A stretch of 24,889 nt of DNA from Aquabacterium sp. (GTDB lineage Bacteria; Pseudomonadota; Gammaproteobacteria; Burkholderiales; Burkholderiaceae_C). The DNA lies in assembly GCA_017989885.1 (NCBI GenBank), contig JAGNPA010000001.1, positions 1 through 24,889 of the forward strand. The letters run 5' to 3'. The notes beneath the pieces were generated by a model. The model did not search any database. It was not told the DNA's origin and saw only the letters and a program-made list of their open reading frames with translations. This document shows positions 1 to 8,625 of the stretch, in pieces; the first letter of the stretch is position 1; each line of letters starts with the position of its first letter. A program made the translations under genes and the position numbers.

Positions 1-1
1 C

Positions 2-649
2 GAGGTGGTGGACGCAGCCCTGGCCGAAGGCCGTGGCCTGCTGCTGCTCACGCCGCACCTGGGCTGCTTCGAGATCACGGCCCAGGCCTATGCCGAACGC
101 TTTGGCGCGCACAAGCCCGTCACGGCGCTGTACCGCCCGGCCAAGCAGGCCTGGCTGGCCAAGCTGATGAAAAACGCCCGCAACCGCCCCGGCATGCTCA
201 CCAGCCCGGCCACCCTGTCGGGCGTGCGCCAGATGCTGCGCGCCCTCAAGAAAGGCGAGACCGTTGGCCTGCTGCCCGATCAGGTCCCGCCCGAGGGCAT
301 GGGCGTGTGGGCGCCGTTTTTCGGCCGCCCGGCCTACACGATGACGATGGCCGCCAAGCTGGTGGCCCAGACCGGCTGCGCGGTGGTGCTGCTGCGCGGC
401 GAGCGCCTGGGCTGGCGGGCCCGCCGGCACCACCGCTGCGATTACATCGTGCACGCCGACCGTGTGGCCGCTGACCTTGAGCAAGTGCTCGCCGGGGGTG
501 ATGCGGCACAATCCGCCGCCACCGTGAACCGGTTGATGGAAGCGATGATCATGCAAGCACCCGAGCAGTACCTGTGGGGATACAACCGCTACAAAGGCCC
601 GCGCGCCGAGATCCTGACCTCGGCCACCGGCACCGAGGGCCAGTCATGA
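2..649 (+). CDS. LpxL/HtrB-family lysophospholipid acyltransferase (5' partial)
   Basis: The visible part belongs to the lipid A late acyltransferase family, inner-membrane enzymes that transfer an acyl chain from acyl-ACP to a lipid A precursor. The reading frame is open to the left edge, so the start and the N-terminal membrane anchor lie outside the window; the first GTG seen (position 5) is probably not the start. The family's catalytic HX4(D/E) motif appears as H-L-G-C-F-E at the beginning of the visible protein, followed further on by a typical substrate-pocket stretch (LLPDQVPPEGMG) and the C-terminal PEQYLWGYNRYK signature. The stop overlaps the start of the next acyltransferase gene by ATGA, so the two are translationally coupled. 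Which acyl chain and position it serves cannot be read from sequence. Family assignment is firm; the exact role is inferred. Confidence 0.88.
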   Translation, partial: EVVDAALAEGRGLLLLTPHLGCFEITAQAYAERFGAHKPVTALYRPAKQAWLAKLMKNARNRPGMLTSPATLSGVRQMLRALKKGETVGLLPDQVPPEGMGVWAPFFGRPAYTMTMAAKLVAQTGCAVVLLRGERLGWRARRHHRCDYIVHADRVAADLEQVLAGGDAAQSAATVNRLMEAMIMQAPEQYLWGYNRYKGPRAEILTSATGTEGQS

Positions 650-1542
650 AGGAGATCGGTCTGCGCCTGGCCCTGGGCCTGTTGTGGCTGCTGCACTGGC
701 TGCCTCTGCCCTGGCTGGCGGCCCTCGCCCACCGCCTGGGCGGTGGGCTCTATCACGTGGCGGGTTCGCGCCGCAAGGTGGGCCTGCGCAACCTGGAACT
801 GTGCTTTCCCGACATGCCTGCCGCCGAGCGCGAAGCCCTGCTGAAACAGCACTTTCGGTGGCTGACCCAGAGCCTGCTCGACCGCGCCGTGCTGTGGTGG
901 GCCTCACCCGAGCGCATCAAAAGCCTGATCCAGGTCGAAGGCGACATCGACCTGGCCGAGCGCGTGTACCAGACCGAAGGCCGCGCCACCATGTGGCTGT
1001 GTCCGCATTTCGTCGGCCTGGATGTGGCCGGTGCGACCATCTTGCTGTGCCAGGCCCGCCCCGGCGCCTCCATCTACCAGGCGCAAAGCCACCCCTTGAT
1101 GGACAAGCTGATGAAGCGCGGCCGTCTGCGCTTTGGCGACGCCCAGATCTTCCCGCGCAGCGATTCGGTCAAACCCCTGCTGCGCGCCATCAAGGAAGGT
1201 CGGGGCTTTTTCAACCTGCCCGACATGGACTTCGGCAGCAAAGATGCCGCCTTCGTGCCCTTCTTCGGCGTGCCGGCGGCCACGCTGCTGGCGCCCTCGC
1301 GCATGGCCCGCATGCTCAACATGGTGGTGCAACCCGTGATCACCGAACTGCTGCCGGGTGGTCAGGGCTGGCGGGTGCGCTTCCTGCCAGCCTTGCACGA
1401 CTTCCCCACGGCCGACGCCGAGGCCGATGCCGCGCACATGAACCGCTTCATCGAGCACGAAATTCTCAAGCAACCTGCGCAATATTTGTGGGTTCACCGT
1501 CGTTTCAAGACGCGCCCCCCAGGTCAATCGCGTTTTTATTGA
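646..1542 (+). CDS. LpxL/HtrB-family lipid A acyltransferase
   Basis: A second member of the late acyltransferase family, 298 residues, close to the usual length. I chose the ATG at 646 because it overlaps the previous stop (ATGA) and is followed at once by a hydrophobic N-terminal anchor (residues about 5-25); an upstream in-frame ATG at 574 would bury the start inside the preceding gene. The catalytic motif is H-F-V-G-L-D (HX4D), and the conserved NLPDMDFG and QPAQYLWVHRRFK stretches are present. It acts at the cytoplasmic face of the inner membrane on lipid A precursors. Tandem acyltransferase genes upstream of dapF are, as I remember it, a common Burkholderiales arrangement; here dapF is about 3.1 kb further on. 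The pair may supply the two secondary acyl chains, but that is inference. Confidence 0.9.
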   Translation: MKEIGLRLALGLLWLLHWLPLPWLAALAHRLGGGLYHVAGSRRKVGLRNLELCFPDMPAAEREALLKQHFRWLTQSLLDRAVLWWASPERIKSLIQVEGDIDLAERVYQTEGRATMWLCPHFVGLDVAGATILLCQARPGASIYQAQSHPLMDKLMKRGRLRFGDAQIFPRSDSVKPLLRAIKEGRGFFNLPDMDFGSKDAAFVPFFGVPAATLLAPSRMARMLNMVVQPVITELLPGGQGWRVRFLPALHDFPTADAEADAAHMNRFIEHEILKQPAQYLWVHRRFKTRPPGQSRFY

Positions 1543-1635
1543 CCCGACCGGGGTGATTCTGCGTCGATACTCAAGGCCGTCCATTTCGGGACCGCACAAA
1601 AGGCGTCCTGTTGTCTGCTTGAGGAGTGTCGGCAC

Positions 1636-3228
1636 ATGAACTTGATCACCTGGTTGCGGAGATTCTCCATCCGCTCCCGCCTCATCACCTGCATGGTCCT
1701 GGTGGTGGGCCTTGGCTCCATCGTCGGCTCCGGCATAAGCTGGCAGCTGTGGTCTCTCAAGGGTGAATTCGACGCCTTCACCCAGCAGGAATTCGCCGCC
1801 GTGCAACGCATGGGCAAGCTGGCCCTGAACCTGTCCGCCCTGCGCGGCCATGAGAAGGCTGCCATCATCAATGCGGGCGACTCGGTCTCGGCCCAGGCCG
1901 AGTTCAAGGCCTGGCAAGCGGCGCTGACAGCGACCGATCAGGCCACCCAGGCCCTGCAGGAAGCGGCCCCCAGCGAAGCCATCGCAGCCCAGATTCAGGC
2001 CCTGCGCCCCAAGCTGGCCAGCTATGGCCAGGCCCTGACGCCCACGCTGCAGATGGTGACCGACCTGTCCATCACCTCGTCGGCCGAGGCCTATCAGGGC
2101 AGCGAGTCGGCCCGCGCCGAAGCCGACGCCATCGAGCGTCAGGTCAACACCCTCAACGACAGCATCACCGAGCTGGCCGAAGCGCGTCGCATCAAGGCGG
2201 CCGATGGCGTGGTCCACACCATCGCCCTGCTGTGGGGCCTGCTGCTGTCGCCGGGCTTCATCTTCCTGCCCTTGATGGCGCTGACCATCTTGTCGATCAC
2301 GCGCCCGCTGCGCCGTGCGGAGGACATCACCCAGGCCATCGCCCATGGCGACCTGACGCATGACATCGAGCCGCGCGGCCACGACGAAATCACCCACCTG
2401 ATGGTCTCGATGAAGCAGATGCAGGACGGCCTGCGCGAGATGGTGGCCTCGGTGCGTGAATCGTCGGAGAGCATGTTGACGGCCAGCACCCAGATTGCCG
2501 CCGGCAACCAGGACCTGTCCAGCCGCACCGAGCAGACGGCGTCCAACCTGCAGTCCACCTCCTCGGCCATGGACGAGCTGAGCAAGACGGTGGAGAACTC
2601 CGCCGACTCCGCCCATGTGGCCAACGAGTTGTCCAGCGCCGCCAGCCAGCGCGCCGTCGCCGGCGGCGAGGTGGTGGAAAGCGTGGTCACGCAGATGGCC
2701 GACATCAGCCAGGCCTCGCGTCAGATTGGCGACATCATCGGCGTGATCGACGGCATCGCCTTCCAGACCAACATCCTGGCCTTGAACGCGGCCGTGGAAG
2801 CCGCCCGGGCCGGAGAGCAGGGCCGGGGCTTTGCCGTGGTGGCGGGCGAGGTGCGCTCGCTGGCGCAACGCAGCGCCGAGGCCGCCCGCGAGATCAAGGG
2901 CCTGATCGGCAAGTCGACCGAGCGGGTCGAGATGGGTTCGCAGAAGGTGCGTGAAGCCGGTGCTGTCATGACCGAGATCGTGGACGCCATCCAGCGCGTG
3001 ACCCATGCCATGGGCGAGATCGCCGAAGCCACGCGCCAGCAGTCGATGGGCATCGGCCACGTCAGCCTGTCCATCAACCAGCTCGACCAGATGACGCAGC
3101 AGAACGCCGCCCTGGTCGAAGAATCGGCCGCCGCCGCCGACAGCCTGCGCCAGCAGGCCATGGAGCTGTCGCGCACCGTGCAGCGCTTCCACATCGAAGT
3201 CAGCGCCAACGCGGCCATTCAGGCCTGA
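1636..3228 (+). CDS. Methyl-accepting chemotaxis protein
   Basis: A chemoreceptor of 530 residues. A first membrane helix lies at about residues 17-37, then a periplasmic, mainly helical region (38-190) resembling a four-helix-bundle sensor, a second membrane helix (about 193-220), a HAMP linker (about 220-270) and the cytoplasmic signalling rod. The kinase-contacting hairpin tip is nearly invariant: [20 protein letters not shown], continuing through [17 protein letters not shown] (residues 371-413). There is no C-terminal CheR-binding pentapeptide of the NWETF type. The start is supported by GAGGAG at 1621-1626. It should signal through CheW and CheA to the flagellar motor or another Che pathway. 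No other chemotaxis gene is in the window, so it is an orphan receptor whose ligand cannot be told from the sequence. Confidence 0.95.
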   Translation: MNLITWLRRFSIRSRLITCMVLVVGLGSIVGSGISWQLWSLKGEFDAFTQQEFAAVQRMGKLALNLSALRGHEKAAIINAGDSVSAQAEFKAWQAALTATDQATQALQEAAPSEAIAAQIQALRPKLASYGQALTPTLQMVTDLSITSSAEAYQGSESARAEADAIERQVNTLNDSITELAEARRIKAADGVVHTIALLWGLLLSPGFIFLPLMALTILSITRPLRRAEDITQAIAHGDLTHDIEPRGHDEITHLMVSMKQMQDGLREMVASVRESSESMLTASTQIAAGNQDLSSRTEQTASNLQSTSSAMDELSKTVENSADSAHVANELSSAASQRAVAGGEVVESVVTQMADISQASRQIGDIIGVIDGIAFQTNILALNAAVEAARAGEQGRGFAVVAGEVRSLAQRSAEAAREIKGLIGKSTERVEMGSQKVREAGAVMTEIVDAIQRVTHAMGEIAEATRQQSMGIGHVSLSINQLDQMTQQNAALVEESAAAADSLRQQAMELSRTVQRFHIEVSANAAIQA

Positions 3229-3266
3229 GCCCCGCCGGGGCGACGCGATCACGGCATACTGCGCCG

Positions 3267-4616
3267 ATGTCTCGACGTTCCTGGTGGGTGATGTTCTCCG
3301 TGCTCGGCGCCAGCGCCGTGCTGCTGCCGGCCGCGGCCCTGTGGTTGGCCGCGCAGGCACTGCAGCCCCAGCCCATTGCCGCACCCGGCGCCCCGCTCGC
3401 CATCAGCGATCTGAATGCGGCCCGGCGCCTCATCAGCCGCGAGGTGCTGAGCCAGGCCTTCCAGGGCGAGCCCCTGACACTGGCGCTGACCGCCTCCCAG
3501 GCCCAGGCCCTCGCCCAGGACATGGGCGCGCGCGTGCTGCACGCGCCCTCGTCCTTGCACCTGTCCGAGCAGCAAGCCGACCTCGCGGTGAGCCTGCCCA
3601 TCCGCCAGACACCCTTGCGCGCACTGCACCCCCTGGGTGACTGGTTGAATGTGCGGGTGCGCCTGAGCGCCCCGCCCAGCGGCGCCCCCGTCCTGCAGGC
3701 CGTGCAGGTGGGCGAGTTGAAGGTGCCGCCTGCGCTGGCCCTGTGGGCGGCGCAGCGCATCGCGGAAGCACGCGGGCTGCGTTCGATGGCCGAACTCGGC
3801 TTGGCGGCCATCGAGACCGTGCAGCTGAGCCCGACCCAGGTCTCGGCCACGGTGCGCTGGCGGGCCGAGCTGAGTGCCCAGGCCTCGGCCCTGCTGGTGC
3901 CCCCCGAGATGATCGAGGCCCTGTCCCGTGCCCACCACCAGCTGGCGCAGCAACTGCGCCCGGCTGCCGCACAGACCCCCGCCACGCCCTTGCTCTGGCA
4001 CCGCCCCCTGAGCGAGCTCTTGCCGCCCCTGATGGCCGCGGCCCAGCAACGCAGCCTGGCGCTCGCCTTCACCGCCTCGGCCCCGCGCCTGCACGACGAG
4101 GCCGCACGGGACAACCGCGCCGCCTTGCTGGTGCTGGGCCTGTACGTCAACCGTGTCTCGCTCGCCACGCTGGTGCCGGCGGCACGCGACTGGCCGGCCC
4201 TGCCCGTGCGGCCTGTGACCCTGCAGGGCCGGGAAGACTGGGCCCAGCATTACCTCACCTCGGCCGCCCTGGCCACCGACCTGGGTGGGCGCCTGTCCGA
4301 CCTGATCGGCATGTACAAGGAACTGCTGGACGCCTCACCCCAGGGCCGCGGCAGTGGCTTCAGTTTCAACGACATCGCGGCCGACAAGGCGGGCGTGCGC
4401 CTGGGGCGCATCGCGGTGCAGCAACCCCAGGCCCTGCAGGCCCGGATGGCCGAGGTCCAGGCCGACACCGACCTGCTGCCCGATGTGCGCGACCTGCCCG
4501 AGTTCCTCACCGCCGCCCAACTGCAACAGCGCTATGGCGGCATCGACGCCCCTGCCTACCGGGCCGTGATGCAGGACATCGACCGTCGCATTGCACAAAC
4601 CCCGGCCTTGCGCTGA
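3267..4616 (+). CDS. Uncharacterised membrane-anchored or exported protein
   Basis: I do not recognise this 449-residue protein. It starts with a basic stretch and one hydrophobic segment (about residues 7-31, ending in AAQA), which could be a signal peptide or an uncleaved anchor, so the rest probably lies in the periplasm. There is a second in-frame ATG at 3291, and no convincing ribosome site at either. The body is rich in Ala, Leu, Gln and Arg and looks alpha/beta without obvious repeats. The C-terminal third has a more conserved look (RAALLVLGLYVN, then DWAQHYLTSAALATDLGG, then GSGFSFNDIAADKAGVRLG), reminiscent of an uncharacterised proteobacterial family that I remember only vaguely. 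It follows the chemoreceptor by 38 bp and precedes dapF by 33 bp, so it is probably co-transcribed with one or both. Coding status is secure; function is unknown. Confidence 0.8.
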   Translation: MSRRSWWVMFSVLGASAVLLPAAALWLAAQALQPQPIAAPGAPLAISDLNAARRLISREVLSQAFQGEPLTLALTASQAQALAQDMGARVLHAPSSLHLSEQQADLAVSLPIRQTPLRALHPLGDWLNVRVRLSAPPSGAPVLQAVQVGELKVPPALALWAAQRIAEARGLRSMAELGLAAIETVQLSPTQVSATVRWRAELSAQASALLVPPEMIEALSRAHHQLAQQLRPAAAQTPATPLLWHRPLSELLPPLMAAAQQRSLALAFTASAPRLHDEAARDNRAALLVLGLYVNRVSLATLVPAARDWPALPVRPVTLQGREDWAQHYLTSAALATDLGGRLSDLIGMYKELLDASPQGRGSGFSFNDIAADKAGVRLGRIAVQQPQALQARMAEVQADTDLLPDVRDLPEFLTAAQLQQRYGGIDAPAYRAVMQDIDRRIAQTPALR

Positions 4617-4649
4617 CAAGACGGGCGCGGGCGGCGGATAATCGACCGC

Positions 4650-5513
4650 ATGAAGCTGCCCTTCACCAAAATGCATGGCGCCGGCAACGACTTCGTTGTG
4701 CTCGACGCCACCCGCGCGCCCCTGGCCCTGAGCCCGGCGCAATACCGTTTCCTGGCCGACCGCCGTTTCGGCATCGGCGCCGACCAGATCCTGATCGTCG
4801 AACCCGGCGATCCGGCGCGCGGCACGGACTTCACCTACCGGATCATGAACGCCGATGGCGGTGAGGTCGAGCAGTGCGGCAACGGTGCACGCTGCTTTGC
4901 CCGCTACGTCCACGACAAGGGCCTGACCACCCGGACCACGATCCGCGTCCAGACCATGAAGACGGTGATCGAGCCCCGCCTGCAACTGGACGGCCGCGTC
5001 ACCGTGGACATGGGCGCGCCCTTCCTGGTCCCGGCGGAAGTCCCCTTCGACACCACCGGCCTGAGCCCGCGCCTGGAGTTCGGTGCGGAGCTCTGGCCCG
5101 TGGCCCTGGCCAACCACCCGGTCGAGCTGGCCGTCGTCTCCATGGGCAACCCGCACGCCGTGATGCGCGTGGACAGTGTCGCCCAGGCCCCGGTCGACGA
5201 ACTGGGTCCGCAGATCGAAAGCCACCCGCGCTTCCCGCGCCGCGTCAACGCCGGCTTCATGGAAGTCGTCAGCCGCGGCCACATCCGCCTGCGCGTCTAC
5301 GAGCGCGGCACGGGCGAGACCCTGGCCTGCGGCTCGGGCGCCTGTGCGGCCGTGGTCGCGGGCATCCGCCTGGGCTGGCTGGACACCACCGTGGACGTGG
5401 ACATGCCCGGCGGGCGGCTGACCATCAGCTGGGCCGACCCCGGCTCCCCGGTGTTGATGACCGGCCCCGCCACCACCGTGTTCGACGGCGTGATCGACAT
5501 CCCTGAACTGTGA
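4650..5513 (+). CDS. dapF: Diaminopimelate epimerase
   Basis: Cofactor-independent racemase that converts LL- to meso-diaminopimelate in the cytoplasm, the last step before the peptidoglycan crosslinking residue and lysine. The 287-residue protein has the two pseudo-symmetric halves of the family, each supplying one catalytic cysteine: Cys76 in the [20 protein letters not shown] stretch and Cys227 in [12 protein letters not shown]. The N-terminal [15 protein letters not shown] is also diagnostic. The ATG at 4650 is preceded by a GGATAATCG sequence but no clear Shine-Dalgarno. Its stop overlaps the GTG of the DUF484 gene, and xerC follows, a dapF-DUF484-xerC string known from many proteobacteria. 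Length and both active-site cysteines are normal. Confidence 0.98.
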   Translation: MKLPFTKMHGAGNDFVVLDATRAPLALSPAQYRFLADRRFGIGADQILIVEPGDPARGTDFTYRIMNADGGEVEQCGNGARCFARYVHDKGLTTRTTIRVQTMKTVIEPRLQLDGRVTVDMGAPFLVPAEVPFDTTGLSPRLEFGAELWPVALANHPVELAVVSMGNPHAVMRVDSVAQAPVDELGPQIESHPRFPRRVNAGFMEVVSRGHIRLRVYERGTGETLACGSGACAAVVAGIRLGWLDTTVDVDMPGGRLTISWADPGSPVLMTGPATTVFDGVIDIPEL

Positions 5514-6205
5514 GCATCCCTGACATGACCTTGCAAGGCATCACCGAAGACGAGATCGCCAACTACCTCGTGCACACCCCGGCTTTTTTTGAGCGCAACG
5601 CCGGCTTGCTGTCCAGCATCCAGCTCACCAGCCCACACGGCCAGCGCGCCGTCTCGCTGCAAGAGCGCCAGATGGAGATGCTGCGCGACAAGATCCGCGG
5701 TCTGGAAAAGCGCATCATGGAAATGATCCGCCACAGCCAGGACAACGAGGCCATTGCCGAGCGGCTGCACCGCTGGGTGCACGCCGTGCTGCTCGCCCAT
5801 GACCCCGCCACCCTGGCCGACGTGATGCTCGACCAGCTGCGCGACCTCTTCCTGATCCCGCAAGCGGGCGTGCGCATCTGGGGCACCGAGGCCCACCCGC
5901 TGCGCAGCGAGCTGGGCACGCTGGCCTGCACCCAGACCGTCAGCGACGACGCCCGCAGCTTTGCCGCCAGCCTGAACCAGCCCTATTGCGGCCTCAACGC
6001 CGGCTTCGAGGCCAGCAAGTGGCTGGCCGACAGCGCCAGCATCACCTCGCTGGCCCTGATCCCGTTGCACCACGAAGGCACCTGTTTCGGCCTGCTGGTG
6101 CTGGGCTCACCCGACGCCACCCGCTACAGCGCCGAGATGGGCGTGGACTTCCTCGTCCAGGTGGGCGACGTCGCCAGCGCCGCCCTGGCGCGCCTGCTGG
6201 ACTGA
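5510..6205 (+). CDS. DUF484 family protein (GAF-like)
   Basis: A 231-residue member of the DUF484 family, typically found between dapF and xerC. The N-terminal part ([20 protein letters not shown], continuing to the invariant-looking [14 protein letters not shown]) is the family signature. It is followed by a predicted coiled coil (about residues 45-80) and a GAF-like domain (about 85-230) ending in [16 protein letters not shown]. Two starts are possible: GTG at 5510, which overlaps the dapF stop (GTGA), or ATG at 5525; the overlap favours coupling from 5510, but the family usually begins near the second. The biochemical role is not established; its position suggests it serves the cell wall or chromosome dimer resolution string only by association. 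Confidence 0.92.
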   Translation: MSIPDMTLQGITEDEIANYLVHTPAFFERNAGLLSSIQLTSPHGQRAVSLQERQMEMLRDKIRGLEKRIMEMIRHSQDNEAIAERLHRWVHAVLLAHDPATLADVMLDQLRDLFLIPQAGVRIWGTEAHPLRSELGTLACTQTVSDDARSFAASLNQPYCGLNAGFEASKWLADSASITSLALIPLHHEGTCFGLLVLGSPDATRYSAEMGVDFLVQVGDVASAALARLLD

Positions 6206-6256
6206 GCTGCGGCACGGCAGCGGACAACCTGCACACCGGTCCCTTGGCCCTGTCCC

Positions 6257-7288
6257 ATGTCCGCGCCTGACCCCGCTCGCGCCCCTGCCTCCGAGCCCGC
6301 GGCAGCGGAGGCTCCGCCGGCGCTGCCGCCCCTCATCGTCCGCCACCTCGACCACCTGCGCATCCAGCGCCGGCTGGCCGAACGCACGCTGGCGATGTAC
6401 GGCGACGCCTTCCGGCGCCTGGACGTCTTTTGCGCCAACGAGGGACTTGACCTCACCGCCGTGCGCCCCCACCACGTGCGTGGCTGGACCGCCCGCCTGC
6501 ACGCGCAAGGGCTGGGGCCGCGCAGCATCGCCATCACCCTGGCGGGCTGGCGCGGACTGTACAAATGGCTGGGCCGCGAGGGCCTGGTGCGCCTGAACCC
6601 CGTCGAGGGCATCAAGCCGCCCAAGGCCCCCAAGCCCCTGCCCAAGGCCCTGCCGGTCGACCAAGCGGTGGCGCTGGCGTCCCACCAGCCTGCCGACCCC
6701 AGCGACACGGCCGCCTCGCCTGCCGCCGCCACCCGGGCCGCCCGTGAAGGGCCCTGGCTGCAGGCCCGCGACCACGCCATGATCGAGCTGCTCTACAGCA
6801 GCGGCCTGCGCAGCGCCGAACTGCTGGGCCTGGACGTGCAGGCCGGCCCGCACGCCGCCGGCTGGATCGACCTGCCCGGCGGCGAAGCCCATGTGCTGGG
6901 CAAAGGCAGCAAGCGCCGCACCGTGCCCGTCGGCCGCGCCGCCCTGAGCGCCTTGCGCCACTGGCTGGACCTGCGCGGCGCCCTCACGCCCCCGAAGGAC
7001 GACGCCCTCTTCCTCAGCCGTCTGGGCACCCGCCTGACCCCGGTGCAGTTGCGCAACCGGCTCAAGCAACTGGCGCAGCAAGCCGGCCTGCCCACCCATG
7101 TGCACCCGCACATGCTGCGCCACAGCTTTGCCAGCCACCTGCTGCAGTCCAGCGGCGACCTGCGCGCCGTGCAGGAACTGCTGGGTCATGCCCACATCAG
7201 CACCACCCAGGTCTACACCAAGCTCGACTTTCAGCACCTGGCCAAGGTGTACGACGCCGCACACCCGCGGGCGCGCCGGAAAGACTGA
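6257..7288 (+). CDS. xerC: Tyrosine recombinase XerC
   Basis: Site-specific recombinase that, with XerD, resolves chromosome dimers at dif during division. The 343-residue protein has an N-terminal SAM-like core-binding domain (about residues 24-115) and a C-terminal catalytic domain. Catalytic residues are visible: Arg185 (SSGLRSAELLGL), Lys in GKGSKR (216-220), His285 and Arg288 (PHMLRHSFASHLL), His311 (LLGHAHIS) and nucleophile Tyr320 (TTQVYTKLD). It is longer than the E. coli protein (about 298) because of an Ala/Pro-rich N-terminus and an Ala/Asp/Pro-rich insertion at about 143-167 between the two domains. It follows the DUF484 gene by 51 bp. Its place next to dapF/DUF484 supports XerC rather than a phage integrase or XerD. 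Confidence 0.95.
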   Translation: MSAPDPARAPASEPAAAEAPPALPPLIVRHLDHLRIQRRLAERTLAMYGDAFRRLDVFCANEGLDLTAVRPHHVRGWTARLHAQGLGPRSIAITLAGWRGLYKWLGREGLVRLNPVEGIKPPKAPKPLPKALPVDQAVALASHQPADPSDTAASPAAATRAAREGPWLQARDHAMIELLYSSGLRSAELLGLDVQAGPHAAGWIDLPGGEAHVLGKGSKRRTVPVGRAALSALRHWLDLRGALTPPKDDALFLSRLGTRLTPVQLRNRLKQLAQQAGLPTHVHPHMLRHSFASHLLQSSGDLRAVQELLGHAHISTTQVYTKLDFQHLAKVYDAAHPRARRKD

Positions 7289-7293
7289 GCCCC

Positions 7294-7309
7294 CCCCCGA
7301 TCGCGGGGG
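7294..7309 (+). terminator. Possible hairpin after xerC
   Basis: A short hairpin, CCCCCG / CGGGGG with an ATCG loop, starts five bases after the xerC stop. There is no T-run behind it, so it may be a weak intrinsic terminator, part of a Rho-dependent end, or nothing. A perfect dyad TTGGC-CT-GCCAA (7310-7321) follows directly. Confidence 0.35.
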
Positions 7310-7390
7310 TTGGCCTGCCAATATTTCCGCAAATGCGAATCGTTTGCCAGAAATGTCATGGGAAATGGGACGCTGTCCGCCACACGTCAA

Positions 7391-7419
7391 TTGAAAACGG
7401 ACATAATTTATTGTCAAAT
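7391..7419 (+). promoter_or_regulatory. Candidate promoter of the AraC-type regulator
   Basis: The 100 bases before the regulator are clearly AT-rich against the background. TTGAAA (7391-7396) and TCAAAT (7414-7419), 17 bases apart, could be the -35 and -10 boxes. The -10 match is only four of six, so this is tentative. A TAGGAG ribosome site follows at 7421-7426. Confidence 0.4.
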
Positions 7420-7421
7420 TT

Positions 7422-7426
7422 AGGAG
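7422..7426 (+). promoter_or_regulatory. Ribosome binding site fixing the AraC-type regulator start
   Basis: AGGAG lies 11 bases before the ATG at 7438. The frame is open further upstream to an ATG at 7333, but that start has no such site and would add a 35-residue stretch, translated from the AT-rich promoter region, that does not look like the family. Confidence 0.6.
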
Positions 7427-7437
7427 TGTGTCGCGTC

Positions 7438-8526
7438 ATGGTCACCAAAGCAGCCAGCAAACCCGTGTGGGACTTCCGCCGAGGCGTCGCCACCGCCCGG
7501 GTCCTCGTCCAGTTGGGTCTGGACCGCGGCCTGAACCTGGACACCCTGCTGCGCCACACCGGCATCGCCCCCGCGCTGCTGGACGCCCCCCAAGGCGAGA
7601 TCGATGCCCAGCAGGAAATCCAGCTGATCCGCAACCTGCAGGCCGATCTGCCCCAGGTCGAAACCCTGGGCCTGGAAGCCGGCACGCGCTACCACGTCAC
7701 CACCTACGGCCTGTGGGGCTACGCCGTGCTGAGCAGCCCGACCCTGGGCAGCGCCTTCGGCATGGCCGCGCGCATGCTCAACCAGACTTTCTCGCTGAGC
7801 ACCAACGAGGTCGAGCAACTCGGTGACCAGGTCATGATCAGCTACCAGGCCGAGCACCTGCCCCCGGACATCCGCCAGTTCGTGCTCGACCGGGACCGTG
7901 CAGCCGCCGTCACCCTGCAGCGCGAGATCCTCGGCCAGCCCATGCCCTATCGCGCCATGCTGCTGCGCCGACCGGAGCCCTCGCCCCAGATGGTCGAGGC
8001 CTACACTCAGCTGTTTGGCGTGCGCCCCCTGTTCGGTCAACCGCAAGACCGCAGCCTGTTCGATGCCAGCCTGATGCACCAGCCCCTGCCGCAGGCCAAC
8101 GCCCACACCAAGCGCTTGTGCGAGGACATGCTCAAGAAGCTGATCGATGCGCGCAGCCAGCGCACCGGCGTGGCCGCCACCGTGCGCGACCGCCTGCTGC
8201 GCAACCCGGGCCAGATCCCCGACATGGAGGAGGTGGCCGCCGAGATGCGCATGACCTCGCGCACCCTGCGCCGCCACCTGACCGCCGAAGGCGCCACCTT
8301 CCGCGGTCTGCTCGAAGAGGTGCGCTCGACGCTGACCGAGGAGCTGATGGGCGGTGCCAACCTCACCCACGGCGAAATCGCCGAACGTTTGGGCTACGCC
8401 GACGTCACCACCTTCATCGAAGCCTTCCGCCGCTGGAAGGGCGTGCCACCCAGCGAATACCGTCGCGCCAGCGGTTTGACCAACCACCACCCGCGCCTGA
8501 GCCGCCGCCGCTTCATCCCCCGCTGA
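7438..8526 (+). CDS. AraC-family transcriptional regulator with an arabinose-binding-like domain
   Basis: A 362-residue DNA-binding regulator. The N-terminal two thirds (about residues 15-210, beginning VLVQLGLDRGLNLDTLLRHTGI) match the arabinose-binding-domain-like type of AraC proteins, in which this part binds a ligand or mediates dimers. The C-terminus (about 265-345) carries the double helix-turn-helix of the family: EEVAAEMRMTSRTLRRHLTAEG and then the signature IAERLGYADVTTFIEAFRRW-KGVPPSEYRR. Such proteins often control catabolic or fatty-acid/lipid genes, but no target is adjacent on the same strand apart from the HDOD gene, which starts 99 bp downstream. Two inverted repeats upstream (7310-7321 and 7329-7347) could be its own operators. 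The ligand and regulon are unknown. Confidence 0.92.
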   Translation: MVTKAASKPVWDFRRGVATARVLVQLGLDRGLNLDTLLRHTGIAPALLDAPQGEIDAQQEIQLIRNLQADLPQVETLGLEAGTRYHVTTYGLWGYAVLSSPTLGSAFGMAARMLNQTFSLSTNEVEQLGDQVMISYQAEHLPPDIRQFVLDRDRAAAVTLQREILGQPMPYRAMLLRRPEPSPQMVEAYTQLFGVRPLFGQPQDRSLFDASLMHQPLPQANAHTKRLCEDMLKKLIDARSQRTGVAATVRDRLLRNPGQIPDMEEVAAEMRMTSRTLRRHLTAEGATFRGLLEEVRSTLTEELMGGANLTHGEIAERLGYADVTTFIEAFRRWKGVPPSEYRRASGLTNHHPRLSRRRFIPR

Positions 8527-8625
8527 GCGCACGGCGTCGCGGTCGGACCCAACTCAGGGCATCTGCGCTTCACGACAAGGTGCGAATGCCCCTAGACTGA
8601 TGTCGCCGCCATCTCCGAGTGTGTC

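Noticed and set aside
3229..3241. GCCCC-GCC-GGGGC hairpin right after the chemoreceptor stop
   Set aside because: Five-base stem with no T-run; such hairpins are frequent by chance in sequence this rich in G and C.
904..3384. An 826-codon open frame on the minus strand across the acyltransferase and chemoreceptor genes
   Set aside because: It is antisense to two clear genes; its His/Gly/Gln-rich translation is the typical shadow of GC-rich coding sequence read in reverse and shows no domain.
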